This document shows positions 62,548-64,000 of a stretch of 64,000 nt of DNA, piece by piece. This DNA comes from JABMPO01 sp964539785 (GTDB lineage Bacteria; Fidelibacterota; Marinisomatia; Marinisomatales; TCS56): assembly GCA_964539785.1 (NCBI GenBank), contig CAZIJQ010000002.1:1-64000 (forward strand), written 5' to 3'. The notes under the pieces were generated by a model that did not search any database, had not been told where the DNA came from, and saw only the letters and a program-made list of their open reading frames with translations. Positions within the stretch are counted from its first letter, which is position 1; the number at the start of each line of letters is the position of its first letter. The position numbers and the translations under genes are program-made.

Positions 62548-64000
62548 ACTTAATCTTTTCTTTCACCCAGTTTTCCAATCCTTCCGTCAAGATCAATTCC
62601 TGGGCGGCTGCACCGACCGCACCAATCGAATAGGTTTTTCCACCACAAGTAAGTTGGACTGATTGAAAATCAATTTCGATTTTGAGATCGGTTCGCACTG
62701 TCAATTTTTTGGTGCCGTATTTCACTTTCAGATCTTCTAACAATTCCGGTGCTTCCATTACTAGATAGCCATTATTGATGGCGTTGCGTTTGTAGGTCTG
62801 GCTGAATGATCCGGCCAGGACCAGTTGAATCCCCCGGTATTTCAAGGCCGTGGCGGCCTGTTCCCGGGAACTGCCAGCACCAAAATTAAAGCCACCGACT
62901 AGAATATCACCGCTCCGCGCTATTTTACCAAATTCAGTATCGTAATTTTCCATGACAACTTCAGCCTGTTGCTCGGGCGTGAAATCATCGATGTAGGTAT
63001 ACTTGCCGGGATAGATACCATCGGTATTAAGATTATCCAAATGACAGAAAATCACCGTACCCGATAACTTAGCCGGGAAGCCATCCAGCAGATTGGCAAT
63101 GACCGCTTCTCGCTTAGAAACCGGCGCAACCGTAATACTGGTATTTACTGCTGTTTCGTTAAATGGGACAGGTCCAGCTATTTTGCCAGCCAGGGCGCTG
63201 GCAGCAACCACCGCTGGCGATGCCAGATAAGCTTCCGCTTCCTTTGAACCCATTCGACCTTTGAAATTGCGATTAGTGGCGGATATACCAACTTCACCAT
63301 CCTGCAGCAATCCGACACCCAAGCCAATGCAGGGACCGCAGCCCGGTGGAATTGCGATGGCTCCAGCTTCTAAAAGAGTCTGCCAGTCACCGCGCCGCAC
63401 GCTTTCTTCCTGTACTTCCCGGGAGGCAGCTGCGATATAAAATTCCACTCCTTCAGCAACTTTTTTTCCCTTTACAACAGCGGCAGCCTCCGCCAGATCA
63501 TCCACGCGACTGTTCACACAGGATACCAGATAAGCCTTGTGGATTTTCAGATTACGCTTTTCCATATCCGTCACGGAGGTCATTGTTTTAACATTGTGAG
63601 GACCAGAAACATGCGGACTGACAGAAGACAAATCAATTGTCAATTCTTTGGCGTAATAAGCATCCGAATCGGCTGCGGGAATGTTGGCTTCCAGTGCAGC
63701 GATACGAGCTTGACTCAAACGGGGATGAGTACCGTTGCCATCGATATCGGAAGGCACGCCTTCCAGCCCGCGTTTTTCAATTGTCGCTGACCGATCATAA
63801 AGCCATTTAATCGTGATTTCATCAATGGGAAACAATCCAACTAAGGCACCCCATTCGGTAGTCATGTTGGCAATTGCCAGACGCTCATCAATTTTGAGAC
63901 TTGCTACACCTGCGCCAGCAAATTCGATGGCATGATTCAATACTTCATCATGATTAAAAATACCACAAAGGGTGATGATTAAATCTTTGCCGGTAACACC
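62546..64000 (-). CDS. homoaconitase, Lys4-type fused hydratase (5' end beyond window)
   Basis: Partial gene: the reading frame continues to base 64000, giving about 484 residues of a larger protein. Its first visible residues GVTGKDLIITLCGIFNHDE follow the fungal Lys4 pattern. A TTG at 63940 is not the start. The large subunit part keeps Fe-S cysteines in VSCVNSRVDD and PPGCGPCIGLG and the strings ISATNRNFKGRMGS and ASPAVVAASALAGKI. The swivel domain follows in the same chain (LNTDGIYPGKYTYIDD, GFNFGAGSSREQAATAL). Fusion of both parts and these strings point to homoaconitase of the alpha-aminoadipate lysine route, not LeuCD. Confidence 0.85.
   Translation of the reverse strand, partial: GVTGKDLIITLCGIFNHDEVLNHAIEFAGAGVASLKIDERLAIANMTTEWGALVGLFPIDEITIKWLYDRSATIEKRGLEGVPSDIDGNGTHPRLSQARIAALEANIPAADSDAYYAKELTIDLSSVSPHVSGPHNVKTMTSVTDMEKRNLKIHKAYLVSCVNSRVDDLAEAAAVVKGKKVAEGVEFYIAAASREVQEESVRRGDWQTLLEAGAIAIPPGCGPCIGLGVGLLQDGEVGISATNRNFKGRMGSKEAEAYLASPAVVAASALAGKIAGPVPFNETAVNTSITVAPVSKREAVIANLLDGFPAKLSGTVIFCHLDNLNTDGIYPGKYTYIDDFTPEQQAEVVMENYDTEFGKIARSGDILVGGFNFGAGSSREQAATALKYRGIQLVLAGSFSQTYKRNAINNGYLVMEAPELLEDLKVKYGTKKLTVRTDLKIEIDFQSVQLTCGGKTYSIGAVGAAAQELILTEGLENWVKEKIK

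Noticed and set aside
60966..62560. CRISPR array from the repeated intergenic units
   Set aside because: Only three copies, separated by whole genes, of about 100 bp and self-complementary over their length; no spacers of uniform size.
62546..63940. Start of the homoaconitase gene at the TTG at 63940
   Set aside because: The frame continues with family-like residues (GVTGKDLIITLCG) to the window edge, so the gene is truncated by the window and not short.

Overview
This window looks like a chromosomal segment of an FCB-group bacterium, such as Neomarinimicrobiota (Marinimicrobia), Calditrichota or a related lineage. The reasons are: secreted proteins with a C-terminal PNPFNP sorting domain of the type IX secretion (T9SS) kind, a PorV/PorQ-family protein, TonB-dependent receptors preceded by a carboxypeptidase-regulatory-like domain, many lipoproteins and moderate GC. 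The exact phylum cannot be settled from the sequence alone. No rRNA, tRNA, CRISPR array, phage or insertion-sequence gene was seen.

Layout. 0-5 kb: an FLVCR-like MFS transporter, a Na/Pi cotransporter with its PhoU-like partner, and a rubrerythrin-bacterioferritin pair. 5-10.4 kb: a TetR-controlled envelope operon (MMPL/RND pump, small membrane protein, LolA-like periplasmic protein, outer-membrane barrel), with a perfect inverted-repeat operator over the tetR start. 10.5-16.4 kb (plus strand): an unknown protein, thiamine pyrophosphokinase and an SSS symporter in one overlapping run, then an unknown protein, a CYTH triphosphatase, and a second phosphate module (DUF47 regulator plus PiT transporter). 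16.6-29.4 kb: SRPBCC protein, M16 peptidase lipoprotein, aldolase plus PPi-type phosphofructokinase, acetoacetyl-CoA synthetase, a normal GAPDH translationally coupled to a GAPDH paralogue without the catalytic cysteine, and HtpG.

29.7-52.5 kb is an envelope and secretion region. A GHL10 glycan hydrolase faces a cell-wall amidase that carries the same beta-sandwich module and sorting tail. A propeller protein with an internal 1,020-bp duplication follows. Then comes a seven-gene, 13.5-kb minus-strand operon with two paralogous pairs (TonB receptor plus FnIII surface protein) around a lipoprotein, a PorV-like barrel and an IPT/TIG lipoprotein.

52.7-58.6 kb holds the most interesting system: an MttB-superfamily methyltransferase, a stand-alone cobalamin-reactivation domain, a corrinoid protein and a homocysteine S-methyltransferase in one operon. 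Together they are the parts of a split methionine synthase in which the folate domain is replaced by an MttB-type methyl-donor enzyme. A UroD-family methyltransferase lies nearby. 58.9-64 kb: a single-domain response regulator, an MmgE/PrpD protein, a homoisocitrate/isocitrate-type dehydrogenase and a Lys4 (fungal-type) fused homoaconitase that runs off the window. A palindromic intergenic repeat occurs three times between these last three genes.
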